Shown here: piece by piece, positions 41,401 to 49,631 of the stretch
How positions within the stretch are numbered: position 1 is the stretch's first letter
Layout of the letters: each line of letters starts with the position of its first letter
NCBI RefSeq assembly: GCF_050122995.1
Contig: NZ_JBNLIA010000001.1
Coordinates: 1 to 64,000 of the forward strand
Reading direction: 5' to 3'
Length of the DNA stretch: 64,000 nt
Source: Haloparvum alkalitolerans
GTDB lineage: Archaea; Halobacteriota; Halobacteria; Halobacteriales; Haloferacaceae
Notes under the pieces: generated by a model
What the model saw: the letters and a program-made list of their open reading frames with translations, nothing else
Told to the model about the DNA's origin: nothing
Database searches by the model: none
Position numbers and translations under genes: made by a program

Positions 41401-41502
41401 GGGTACGCGGTCGGCCGCGGGGACCAAAAATCGGTGGGCCGGCGGAGCGGTTGCCGGTGGTCGGCGGCGCCGTGCGCGCGAGCGCCGTCGCCGCACTCCG
41501 CC

Positions 41503-41700
41503 CTACTCGTTCTTGAACGACGCCGTGTAGACCATGAACGCGCCCGTAACGAGCACGAACGAGAGGAAGGTGACGAGCGCGAGGACCGTGGCGACCGGCT
41601 CCAGCGGGACGAGGAACTGCTCGCCGGTCGTGTCGAGCACGAGCACCGCCAGCAGGGCCGACACGAGCGCGAGCAGCCAGTTCGTGATGATGCTGTCCAT
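41503..41700 (-). CDS. Small two-helix membrane protein
   Basis: A 65-residue protein with two hydrophobic segments (WLLALVSALLAVLVL, about residues 8-22, and ATVLALVTFLSFVLVTGAFMV, about 37-57). Conserved-looking but of unknown function. Its start is supported by the TATA-like ccttttcac (minus strand, about 41724-41732) 28 nt before the ATG. Confidence 0.7.
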   Translation of the reverse strand: MDSIITNWLLALVSALLAVLVLDTTGEQFLVPLEPVATVLALVTFLSFVLVTGAFMVYTASFKNE

Positions 41701-41804
41701 ACCGGGCCGACGCCGGCCCGCGTGAAAAAGGTGCGCGGCCGCCGGACGGAGGGGGCTCGTCCCGCCGATACGGTTTAGTGGGTCGCCCGCGCAGTCGCGT
41801 CCGC

Positions 41805-42029
41805 ATGCCCTCCACCGAACACGCGCACGGCGACGGTGGCTGTCCCAAGTGCGGCCACGACGAGGCCGAAGTCGGCTCCATCTCCACGACCGGGAGCGGC
41901 CTCAGCAAGATGTTCGACATCCAGACCAACAAGTTCCGCGTGGTCTCGTGTACGGACTGCGGCTACTCGGAGCTGTACCGCGACTCGGCCTCCGCCGGGA
42001 GCACCATCGCGGACGTGTTCTTCGGCTGA
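41805..42029 (+). CDS. Zn-ribbon nucleic-acid-binding protein, COG3478-like
   Basis: A 74-residue zinc ribbon. Cys13/Cys16 (CPKC) and Cys49/Cys52 (CTDC) bracket the conserved ISTTGSGLSKMFDIQTNKF, then CGYSELYR, matching the YpzJ/COG3478 family. The ATG at 41805 has cggtttagtggg 31 nt upstream. A small GTG-starting gene follows after 2 nt. Confidence 0.85.
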   Translation: MPSTEHAHGDGGCPKCGHDEAEVGSISTTGSGLSKMFDIQTNKFRVVSCTDCGYSELYRDSASAGSTIADVFFG

Positions 42030-42031
42030 CC

Positions 42032-42283
42032 GTGGCGGAGGCCGCCCTCCTCATCGCGGTCCTGCTCGCGCTCGTCGCGCCCCTCGTCCTGTACGCGCTG
42101 GTGCGCGACGAGCACGAACGCGACCGGGAGACGGTCGACGGCTGGGACGAGGCCGAACGGACCGCGCGCAAGGACGCGGACGCCGCCACCAGCGTCGACG
42201 CCGACGCCGCGCGCCGGGACCCCGACGCCGGCGCCGAAACCGACGACGGAGTCGAGAAGAACGGCTGGGGTCGCCGGGACTGA
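42032..42283 (+). CDS. Small membrane protein with acidic tail (GTG start)
   Basis: An 83-residue protein starting GTG only 2 nt after the zinc-ribbon gene stop. It has one N-terminal transmembrane segment (ALLIAVLLALVAPLVLYALV) followed by a charged, Asp-rich cytoplasmic tail ending GWGRRD. It is likely co-translated with the zinc ribbon. Function unknown; the acidic tail is a haloarchaeal trait and carries no domain. Confidence 0.55.
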   Translation: MAEAALLIAVLLALVAPLVLYALVRDEHERDRETVDGWDEAERTARKDADAATSVDADAARRDPDAGAETDDGVEKNGWGRRD

Positions 42284-42358
42284 GCCCCGAACGCGGGAGG
42301 CGAGCCGCGGGGTCCGACCCGCCACCGCGTATTTGTCGGTGGCGCTCGCAGCGAACGT

Positions 42359-43903
42359 ATGACGCTGCTGCTGCTCGGCGACCAGCTTTCACACGACCTC
42401 GCGGCGCTCGGGGAGGCCGAGGACGTGCTCATGATCGAGTCGCGCGCGTTCGCGGCGCGCAAGCGCTACCACGCGCACAAACTCACCCTCGTCTTCTCCG
42501 CGATGCGGCACTTCCGCGACGAACTCCGCGAGCGGGGCCGCGCGGTGACGTATCTCCGGGCCGAGGACTTCGCCGAGGGGTTCGACCGGTTCGCGGCCGA
42601 GCGCGAGGATCCGGACCTCCGCCTGATGCGTCCGGCGAGTCACGGCGCGGGCGAGCGCCTGCGGGAACTGGCCGCCGAGCGCGGCATCGACCTCGAACTG
42701 CTCCCCAACGAACTGTTCGTCACGACGCCCGACGACTGGCGCGCGTGGGCCGGCGCGGACGCCGACGACCCCGACGCGACGTTCCGACAGGAGGACTGGT
42801 ACAGACACGTCCGCCGCGAGACGGGCGTGCTGATGGAGGAGGACGCCGACGCCGCGGACGGGGATCCGGAGCCGCGGCCCGCGGGCGGCGCGTGGAACTT
42901 CGACGAGGAGAACCGCGAGACGCCGCCGGACGACTGGGCCCCGCCCGAGCGCGCGACGTTCGAGCCGGACGCCCTCACCCGCGAGGTCCACGATTGGGTG
43001 ACGGCGGCGTTCGAGACGTGGGGCGCGTCGTCGATCGACGACTTCGCGTGGCCCGTGACCGCCGCGGAGGCGGAGGCGGCGCTGGAGAGGTTCGTCGCCG
43101 AGCGCCTGCCCGCGTTCGGCGACTACCAGGACGCGATGGTGGAGGGGGAGCCGTGGCTCGCGCACTCGCTGCTGTCGCCCGCGATCAACCTCGGTCTCCT
43201 CGACCCGATGCGGGCCGTGCGGGCCGCGGAGGACGCCTACGAGCGCGGCGAGGCGCCGATAAACGCGGTCGAGGGGTTCGTCCGCCAGCTCCTCGGCTGG
43301 CGGGAGTTCGTGCGCCACGTCTACCGGGCCGCGATGCCGGAGCTGGCCGACGCGAACCGACTCGATAACCACCGGGACCTCCCGCCCGCGTTCTGGGACG
43401 GCGAGACGGAGATGACGTGCCTTTCGGAGGCGGTCGAGCACGTCCGCGCGTTCGGCTACGCGCACCACATCGAGCGCCTGATGGTGCTGTCGAACTTCGC
43501 GCTGCTGTACGGCGCCGACCCCCACGAACTCAACGAGTGGTTCCACCTCGGCTTCGTCGACGCGTACCACTGGGTGACGACGCCGAACGTCGTCGCGATG
43601 GGGTCGTTCGCGACCGACGCCCTCTCCTCGAAGCCGTACGCCTCCTCGGGGAACTACGTGAACGAGATGAGCGACTACTGCGCCTCGTGTCCCTACGCCG
43701 TCTCGCGGACGACCGGCGAGGGCGCCTGCCCGTTCAACGCGCTCTACTGGGACTTCCTGAAGGAGAACGAGGAGACGCTCCGCGGCACCGGCCGCATGGG
43801 CCTGATGTACAACCACGTCGACGACAAGGACGACGAGGAGTGGGCCGCGATCCGGGACCGCGCCCGCGAGGTGCGCGAGCGGGCCGCGGCCGGGGAGTTG
43901 TAG
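42359..43903 (+). CDS. FeS-type cryptochrome/photolyase-related protein
   Basis: A 514-residue member of the FeS-BCP group, which includes bacterial (6-4) photolyase PhrB. The N-terminal Rossmann-like domain is TLLLLGDQLSHDLAAL. The FAD domain includes WREFVRHVYR, HIERLMVLSNFALL, EWFHLGFVDAYHWVTTPNVVAMGSFA. The 4Fe-4S cysteines are visible at Cys441, Cys444 and Cys457 (YCASC, ACPF). Light repair is useful on sunlit salt ponds. TATA-like gtatttgtc lies 26 nt upstream. The last 22 bp are tandemly duplicated across the stop codon. Confidence 0.9.
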   Translation: MTLLLLGDQLSHDLAALGEAEDVLMIESRAFAARKRYHAHKLTLVFSAMRHFRDELRERGRAVTYLRAEDFAEGFDRFAAEREDPDLRLMRPASHGAGERLRELAAERGIDLELLPNELFVTTPDDWRAWAGADADDPDATFRQEDWYRHVRRETGVLMEEDADAADGDPEPRPAGGAWNFDEENRETPPDDWAPPERATFEPDALTREVHDWVTAAFETWGASSIDDFAWPVTAAEAEAALERFVAERLPAFGDYQDAMVEGEPWLAHSLLSPAINLGLLDPMRAVRAAEDAYERGEAPINAVEGFVRQLLGWREFVRHVYRAAMPELADANRLDNHRDLPPAFWDGETEMTCLSEAVEHVRAFGYAHHIERLMVLSNFALLYGADPHELNEWFHLGFVDAYHWVTTPNVVAMGSFATDALSSKPYASSGNYVNEMSDYCASCPYAVSRTTGEGACPFNALYWDFLKENEETLRGTGRMGLMYNHVDDKDDEEWAAIRDRAREVRERAAAGEL

Positions 43904-43926
43904 TGCCGCGGCCGGGGAGCTGTAGG
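43883..43926 (+). repeat. 22-bp tandem duplication spanning the photolyase stop codon
   Basis: gccgcggccggggagttgta plus gt (43883-43904) is followed by a copy with two substitutions (43905-43926), so the coding tail for AGEL and its stop codon appear twice in a row. Confidence 0.85.
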
Positions 43927-44026
43927 GCCGCGCACATCGCGGCCACGGAGGGTTCCCCGACAGCGCGGCCGCTCCGCGGGCAAGAAAACGCGGGACTCGT
44001 CAGTGTGCCGATGCGCCGAGGTCGAG

Positions 44027-44221
44027 CTATACTCGAGTGAGGTTCGTCGCGCGTGGCCCCTTGTCGGCCTGATCGATGTCGAACTCCACTTCCTGTCCCT
44101 CCTCGAGATCGGGGCCGCCCACGTCCTCCATGTGGAAGAACACGTCCTCGTCGGCGTCCTCGGTCTCGATAAAGCCGTAGCCTCCGGTGTCGTTGAAGAA
44201 GGCAACCGTTCCTGTCGCCAT
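44027..44221 (-). CDS. cspA: Cold-shock domain protein
   Basis: A 64-residue single-strand nucleic-acid-binding protein. The RNP1 motif is GYGFIET and RNP2-like is DVFFHMEDV; the start is MATGTVAFFNDTGGYGF. It acts as an RNA chaperone in the cytoplasm. TATA-like cgtttatgg (minus strand) 30 nt before the ATG supports a leaderless transcript. Confidence 0.95.
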   Translation of the reverse strand: MATGTVAFFNDTGGYGFIETEDADEDVFFHMEDVGGPDLEEGQEVEFDIDQADKGPRATNLTRV

Positions 44222-44415
44222 CGCGTCTCAAGCAACGCGGAACCCGACCATAAACGTTTGGGGGATGGTAGCACGGGAGTTCGACGGTCGACAGCCATCC
44301 CGAGACAGAAACGTAAAAATCTCGCCGACAGAGTTTCGGTTCCAAAATATCCTGCAGTTCGAGGGACGGGATCGAAGCCATAACCGGCATGAAGTAGTAG
44401 CCCCTATCAACACCC
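44222..44415. promoter_or_regulatory. Divergent cspA-copA promoter region
   Basis: AT-richer than average. The cspA promoter is cgtttatgg (minus strand, 44247-44255). copA-proximal AT-rich runs are acgtaaaaatctcg and ccaaaatatcc (44310-44355), and gaagtagtag about 22 nt before the copA ATG. No obvious copper-box palindrome was identified. Confidence 0.45.
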
Positions 44416-47148
44416 ATGAGCACGCACCGCGCGCACATCGAGATCGGCGGGATGTCGTGTGCGACCTGTTCGAAGACCGTCTCGGAGGCGGTCGAGTCCC
44501 TCGACGGGGTCGAGGAGGCCTCGGTCAACTTCGCCACCGACGAGGGGACGGTCGCGTACGACCCCGCGGTCGTCGGTCTCGACGCGATCTACGAGGCGAT
44601 CCGCGACGCCGGGTACGACCCGACCGCGGAGTCGGCGTCGGTCGCGATCACCGGCATGTCGTGTACCAACTGCGCGGACGCGGTCGAGAGCGCCGTGAGC
44701 GACGTGCCGGGCGTGATCGACGTGTCGGTCAACAGCGCCAGCGACGAGGCGCGCGTCGAGTACAACCCGACCGACGCCGACCTCCCCGCGATCTACGACG
44801 CCGTGAAAGGGGCGGGCTACGAGCCGGTCCGCGAGGTCGGCCCCGGCGCGGAGGCTGGGAGCGAGGGGGACGGCGAGGGAAGCGGCGCGGGTGACGGGGG
44901 CGGCTCCGGGGAGTCGGCGCGCCGGAGCGCGGTCCAGCGCGAACTGGAGCGCCAGCGCCGACTGGCGATCGGGGGCGGGATCCTCACGATCCCCTTCTGG
45001 GTCCTGATGGGGAGCATGCTCGGGTTCTACGCGGTCCCCGAGACGGTCGCGGGGATCGACCGCGGCTGGTTTGAGCTCGCCATCGCCACCGTGATGATGG
45101 CGACGCTCGGGCGCGAGTTCCTCTCGGGCGCGTGGCGCGCGCTCTCGAAGTCCCGGGACGTGAACATGGACACGCTCGTCGCGGTCGGCTCCTCGGCGGG
45201 CTACCTGTTCTCGACCGCGGTGATGGTGAACCTGATCACCGGCGACCTCTACTTCGAGGCGGTCGCGTTCATCCTCTGGTTCATCACCGTCGGCAACTGG
45301 CTGGAGGCGCGCTCGAAGGCGCAGGCCAGCGACGCGCTCCGCGCGCTGCTGGAGATGGAGGCCGAGACCGCGACGCTCGTCGACCCCGAGACGGGCGAGG
45401 AGCGCGAGGTCGAGTTGAGCGAGGTCGCGGTCGGCGACCGGATGAAGGTCCGGCCGGGCGAGAAGGTCCCGACCGACGGCGTCGTCGTGGACGGGGAGTC
45501 CGCGGTCGACGAATCGATGATCACCGGCGAGTCCGTCCCCGTCGAGAAGGAACCGGGCGACGAGGTGGTCGGCTCGACGGTCAACGAGAACGGCGTCCTG
45601 ATCGTGGAGGCGACGAAGGTGGGCGAGGACACCGCGATCCAGCAGATCGTCGACCGCGTCCGCGAGGCGCAGTCGCGCCAGCCGGACATCCAGCGCGTCG
45701 TGGACAAGGTGTCGGGGGTCTTCGTCCCCGCGGTGCTTCTCAACGCGACGGTCTGGGGCGTCCTGTGGTTCCTCTTCCCCGACCAGCTGTACGCGGTCGC
45801 CACCGCGCTCCCGCTGTGGGAGCCGGTCGGCGGCGGCCCGGTCGTGGGCGGGGTTCCGGTCGCGGAGTTCTCCATCATCGTGTTCGCCTCCGCGGTGCTC
45901 GTGGCGTGCCCGTGTGCGCTCGGACTGGCGACGCCCGCGGCGACGATGGTCGGCTCGACCATCGCGGCCACCTCCGGCGTCCTGTTCAAGGGCGCCGACG
46001 TGCTGGAGCGCGTGAAGGACGTGGACGCGGTCGTCTTCGACAAGACGGGCACGCTCACCCACGGCGAGATGGAGCTGACCGACGTGGTCGCGCTCGACGC
46101 CGCGGGGACCGCGACCCGTGCCGACGGCGGCGCCGCGGCTGACGGGAGCGACGCGGCCCCCGACGGCGGCGCGCTCTCGGTCGAGCACTCCGACGCCGAC
46201 GAGGCCGAAGATGTCGAGGATGCCGACGATGCCGACGACGCCGAAGAACTGGTCCTCCGTGCGGCCGCGGCCGCGGAGTCCGGGAGCGAGCATCCCCTCG
46301 GCGAGGCGATCGTCGACGGGGCCGCGGACCGGGGCCTCGCCGTCGAGCGTCCCGAATCGTTCGAGAGCGTTCCCGGTCACGGCGTCGTGGCGGAGACGGA
46401 GCGGGGCGAGGTGCTGGTCGGCAACCGGAAGCTGTTCGCGGACCGCGGGATCGACGCGGACGCGGCGGCCGAGGAGATGGAGCGGCTGGAGCGCGAGGGC
46501 AAGACCGCGATGCTGGTCGGCCTCGACGGCGAGGTGATCGGCGTGGTCGCCTGCGCGGACACGGTGCGCGAGAGCGCCCGCGAGACCGTCGCGGCGCTGC
46601 GCGAGCGGGGCGTGGAGGTCATGCTCCTGACCGGCGACAACGAGCGGACCGCCCGCGCGGTCGCCGAGGAGGTCGGTATCGAGCCCGACAACGTCCGATC
46701 CGAGGTGCTCCCCGAGGACAAGGCCGACGCCGTCGACGACATCCAGTCCGACGGCCGCCGCGCCGCGATGGTCGGGGACGGCGTCAACGACGCGCCCGCG
46801 CTCACGACCGCCCACGTCGGGATCGCCATCGGCTCCGGCACCGACGTGGCCATCGAGTCCGCGGACGTGACGCTGATGCGCGACGACCCCGCGGACGTGC
46901 TGAAGGCGCTGCGCGTCTCCGAGGCGACGCTCTCGAAGGTCAGACAGAACCTCTTCTGGGCGTTCGTCTACAACACGACGCTGCTGCCCGTCGCCTCCCT
47001 CGGCCTGCTCAACCCCGCGCTCGCGGGGCTGGCGATGGCCGGCTCCTCGGTGTCGGTGATGACGAACAGCCTGCTGTTCCGGCGCTACGACCCGAGCGAG
47101 GACTACCACCTCGCGGTCCTCCGGCCGTTCTACCGGCTCCGGGAGTAG
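44416..47148 (+). CDS. copA: Copper-exporting P1B-type ATPase
   Basis: A 910-residue membrane pump exporting Cu(I). Two N-terminal heavy-metal domains have CxxC pairs (Cys15/Cys18 and Cys83/Cys86). An acidic Gly/Ser linker (about 140-165) precedes the membrane part with CPCALGLATPAATMVG. The phosphorylation motif is DKTGTLT, the HP motif SEHPLG, the hinge GDGVNDAPAL and the C-terminal metal site SSVSVMTNSLL. An unusual acidic insert (DADEAEDVEDADDADDAEE) follows the phosphorylation domain start. It is the first gene of a copper module with a TRASH regulator and a CopZ-like gene. Confidence 0.95.
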   Translation: MSTHRAHIEIGGMSCATCSKTVSEAVESLDGVEEASVNFATDEGTVAYDPAVVGLDAIYEAIRDAGYDPTAESASVAITGMSCTNCADAVESAVSDVPGVIDVSVNSASDEARVEYNPTDADLPAIYDAVKGAGYEPVREVGPGAEAGSEGDGEGSGAGDGGGSGESARRSAVQRELERQRRLAIGGGILTIPFWVLMGSMLGFYAVPETVAGIDRGWFELAIATVMMATLGREFLSGAWRALSKSRDVNMDTLVAVGSSAGYLFSTAVMVNLITGDLYFEAVAFILWFITVGNWLEARSKAQASDALRALLEMEAETATLVDPETGEEREVELSEVAVGDRMKVRPGEKVPTDGVVVDGESAVDESMITGESVPVEKEPGDEVVGSTVNENGVLIVEATKVGEDTAIQQIVDRVREAQSRQPDIQRVVDKVSGVFVPAVLLNATVWGVLWFLFPDQLYAVATALPLWEPVGGGPVVGGVPVAEFSIIVFASAVLVACPCALGLATPAATMVGSTIAATSGVLFKGADVLERVKDVDAVVFDKTGTLTHGEMELTDVVALDAAGTATRADGGAAADGSDAAPDGGALSVEHSDADEAEDVEDADDADDAEELVLRAAAAAESGSEHPLGEAIVDGAADRGLAVERPESFESVPGHGVVAETERGEVLVGNRKLFADRGIDADAAAEEMERLEREGKTAMLVGLDGEVIGVVACADTVRESARETVAALRERGVEVMLLTGDNERTARAVAEEVGIEPDNVRSEVLPEDKADAVDDIQSDGRRAAMVGDGVNDAPALTTAHVGIAIGSGTDVAIESADVTLMRDDPADVLKALRVSEATLSKVRQNLFWAFVYNTTLLPVASLGLLNPALAGLAMAGSSVSVMTNSLLFRRYDPSEDYHLAVLRPFYRLRE

Positions 47149-47205
47149 CGTGCGCGGCCGGAGCCGGCGCGGCGTCGGTGAGGTGCGGTCCGCCGTCGCG
47201 GGTCG

Positions 47206-48723
47206 TCACTCCCCGGCCAGCGGCAGCCTGATCCGGGCGACATTCCCCGTCCCGTCGGGAGGCTCGAACCGGGCGCTCCCGTCCGAGAGGTCGACGACCC
47301 AGTGGACGAGCCACAGGCCCAGCCCGGTGCTGTGTGCCACTCCGTCGTCGTCGCCCTTGCCGAGCAGCACCTGTCGGTCGTACTCGGGGACCGGGACGTT
47401 CCAGTCGCGAACCGTGACGACGGCCTCGTCCCCTTCGAGCGCGATCGACACCGCCACCCGCGGTGGGTCCGCCTCCGGGTCCGCGTAGCCCACGGCGTTG
47501 TCGATCAGTTCGGCCACCGCGTCCTCGATCTCCGGGAGCGCGTCGACGGTGGCGGCGTCGGGGAGGTCGGTCTCGATCGCCGCGTCGGGCGTCCGCCGTC
47601 GCTGCGTCTCGACCGCGCGCTCGACCGCGGCGACGAGGTCGACCGGGCGCGTCGCCGGCGCGGAGCGCAGCAGGCGGTTCACCTCGCGCTGTTTCTCCGC
47701 CTTGTCAAGGAGGTCGAGTCCGACCTGTCGGATGACCCCGGTCTCGGGGCTACCCCCTTCGGTCGGGTCGTCCGGATCCCCCTCGCCTTCGGCGCTTCGT
47801 TCTCCGGCGCTTCGGCTGCCGCCCCTGTCTCTGTCGCTCCGGCCGCCGCCGCTTCGATCCCCGTTTATCTCGTCGACGTACCCGAGGATCTTGTTGAGGT
47901 CGTTCCGCAGGTTGTGCCGCAACACGTTGTCGATCACGGCGAGCTGCTTCTCACGGCGCTTCCTGTCGGTCACGTCGCGGGAGAACCCGACGATCCGGAC
48001 GACCTCGCCGTCCTCGACGATCGGGCTCGCCTGCACCCATACCCAGCGACCGAAGTTCCGGTCGGGGTTGACGCGGTACTCGACGTCGACGTGCTCCCCC
48101 GCCGAGATCCGCGCCATGGCGTCCCTCACCGCGGGCCTGTCCTCCGGGTGGACCTGCTCCAGGAAAGCGGTCGCGTCCGCCTCGACCTCCTCGATCGACC
48201 CGCCGTACACCGATTCGTAGGCTGGGTTGACGAACAGGACCTCGCTCCAGTCGCCGGTGAACGACCACAGCACGTCGGTCGCGTTCTCCGCGAGCTCCTC
48301 TAGCCGCGCGGCGGTCTCGTCGCGCTCCCGTTCCGCGCGGACGCGGTCGGTCACGTCACGCGAGCTCACGACGTAGCCGCCGACGGCCGCGTGCGTGAGG
48401 TTCGAGAAGCGACTCTCCAGCCACACCCACGAGCCGTCGGGCGTCCGGTGTCTGTACTCGACGGTCGCCGCGGCGTAGTCGTCCGCGTCGCCCGTTCCCG
48501 GCGGCGTCCCCTCGACCGTCTCCCTGAACGTCGACCGGACGCGTTCGACGTCGTCGGGGTGGATCAGGTCGAACGCGTCGACGCCGATCAGCTCCTCGGG
48601 GCCGTAGCCGACGACCTCCCGCGCCGCCTCGTTGCAGTAGGTGACCGTTCCCTCCTCGTCGATGACGACCACCTTGTCCCGGGCGTGGTCGAGCAGCAGT
48701 TCGGCCGGCGGCTCGGCCGTCAC
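47206..48723 (-). CDS. PAS-PAS sensor histidine kinase
   Basis: A 505-residue kinase with no transmembrane segment. Two PAS domains (about residues 15-125 and 145-265) show the PAS ends GYVVSSRDVTDRVRAE and VVRIVGFSRDVTDRKRRE. The H-box is VLRHNLRNDLNKILGYVDEI, a 70-residue Gly/Asp-rich spacer follows, and the N-box is AELIDNAVGY and G-box STGLGLWLVHW. The GTG start (48723) overlaps the stop of the TRASH regulator (GTGA). No response regulator is in the window. Sensing of copper or redox state is suggested by position only. Confidence 0.85.
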   Translation of the reverse strand: MTAEPPAELLLDHARDKVVVIDEEGTVTYCNEAAREVVGYGPEELIGVDAFDLIHPDDVERVRSTFRETVEGTPPGTGDADDYAAATVEYRHRTPDGSWVWLESRFSNLTHAAVGGYVVSSRDVTDRVRAERERDETAARLEELAENATDVLWSFTGDWSEVLFVNPAYESVYGGSIEEVEADATAFLEQVHPEDRPAVRDAMARISAGEHVDVEYRVNPDRNFGRWVWVQASPIVEDGEVVRIVGFSRDVTDRKRREKQLAVIDNVLRHNLRNDLNKILGYVDEINGDRSGGGRSDRDRGGSRSAGERSAEGEGDPDDPTEGGSPETGVIRQVGLDLLDKAEKQREVNRLLRSAPATRPVDLVAAVERAVETQRRRTPDAAIETDLPDAATVDALPEIEDAVAELIDNAVGYADPEADPPRVAVSIALEGDEAVVTVRDWNVPVPEYDRQVLLGKGDDDGVAHSTGLGLWLVHWVVDLSDGSARFEPPDGTGNVARIRLPLAGE

Positions 48724-49313
48724 GACGACCCCGCCTCCAGCCGCTCGTACCGCGTCTCGAAGTTCGCCCGGCAGGTGCCACAGCAGAAGTAGTAGCGCGT
48801 GCCGTCGAGGGTCGCGGTCTCCCCCTCGCTGGTGACGGTGTTGCCGCACTCCACGCAGTCGACGGCCAACTCCGGATCGCCCAGCGTCGGCTCCCACGAC
48901 GACGCCGTCACGAGCGACACTTCCAACGAGGACACCGCCTCGAGCCCGACCGTCTCCGCCAGCAGCTCCCGGACCGCGCCCTCATCGACCGTGGCGACGG
49001 CGACGACCGTCCCCTCCGCCGTCTCGAAGACGTGGTCGACGCGGTCGTCCGCGGTCAGCGCCTCCCCGGCGGCCGCCACCTCCGCGGGCGGGACGCCGAG
49101 CCGGATCAGCACCTCCGTTCCGGTCGAGATCCGAGAGCGGTCCAGATCCAGCGTGAACCCTTCGATGACGCCGAGTTCGCGGAGCCGGTCCACCCGGTCC
49201 GAGACCGCCGGCGCCGACAGGTCGACCCGCTCGGCGATGTCGCTGTAGGGCCGCCGGGCGTCCTGCAGGAGGAGTCGGAGGATCTCCCGGTCAGTCTCGT
49301 CGAGGGTTCGCAT
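48720..49313 (-). CDS. Lrp/AsnC-type regulator with TRASH metal-binding domain
   Basis: A 197-residue regulator with an AsnC winged helix (DREILRLLLQDARRPYSDIAERVDLSAPAVSDRVDRLRELGVIEGF) and a C-terminal TRASH domain (Cys153, Cys156, Cys177, Cys178, Cys181 in CVECGN and YYFCCGTCRANF). Proteins of this architecture control P-type copper ATPases in haloarchaea (Halobacterium VNG1179C and yvgX). It lies opposite copA with the kinase gene, and just downstream in the reverse direction is the CopZ-like gene, so a copper response is the likely role. Confidence 0.88.
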   Translation of the reverse strand: MRTLDETDREILRLLLQDARRPYSDIAERVDLSAPAVSDRVDRLRELGVIEGFTLDLDRSRISTGTEVLIRLGVPPAEVAAAGEALTADDRVDHVFETAEGTVVAVATVDEGAVRELLAETVGLEAVSSLEVSLVTASSWEPTLGDPELAVDCVECGNTVTSEGETATLDGTRYYFCCGTCRANFETRYERLEAGSS

Positions 49314-49436
49314 GGACGAACGGTTCTCATTCCGGAACCAAAAGCGCTCGCCAGCCCGGTCGTTCGAACCCGTACCCGGCGTTCGGCCGCGACCGCAAGG
49401 GAAACCGCAAAGGGCGTCGGCGACCTACGTCGGGCC

Positions 49437-49631
49437 ATGACGACGATCGACGTCGACGGCATGGCGTGTACCGGCTGCGAGACCACCGTCGAGGACGCGC
49501 TCGCGGACGTTCCGGGCGTGGAGTCGGCCGAGGCCGACCACGAGGCGGGCGCGGTTCGCGTCGAGGGCGACGCCGACCCGGACGCGGTCACCGCGGCCAT
49601 CGACGAGGCCGGCTACGAGCCGGAGCGCTGA
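49437..49631 (+). CDS. CopZ-like heavy-metal chaperone
   Basis: A 64-residue single HMA domain, MTTIDVDGMACTGCETTVED, with the metal ligands Cys11 and Cys14, and the family end AIDEAGYEPER. It is probably a cytoplasmic copper carrier to CopA. It lies 123 bp from the divergent Lrp-TRASH regulator start and overlaps the 3' end of the DUF5305 gene by 19 bp on the opposite strand. Confidence 0.9.
   Translation: MTTIDVDGMACTGCETTVEDALADVPGVESAEADHEAGAVRVEGDADPDAVTAAIDEAGYEPER

Noticed and set aside
44407..47109. 900-codon minus-strand frame opposite copA
   Set aside because: Shadow; copA has complete P-type ATPase motifs in the other strand.
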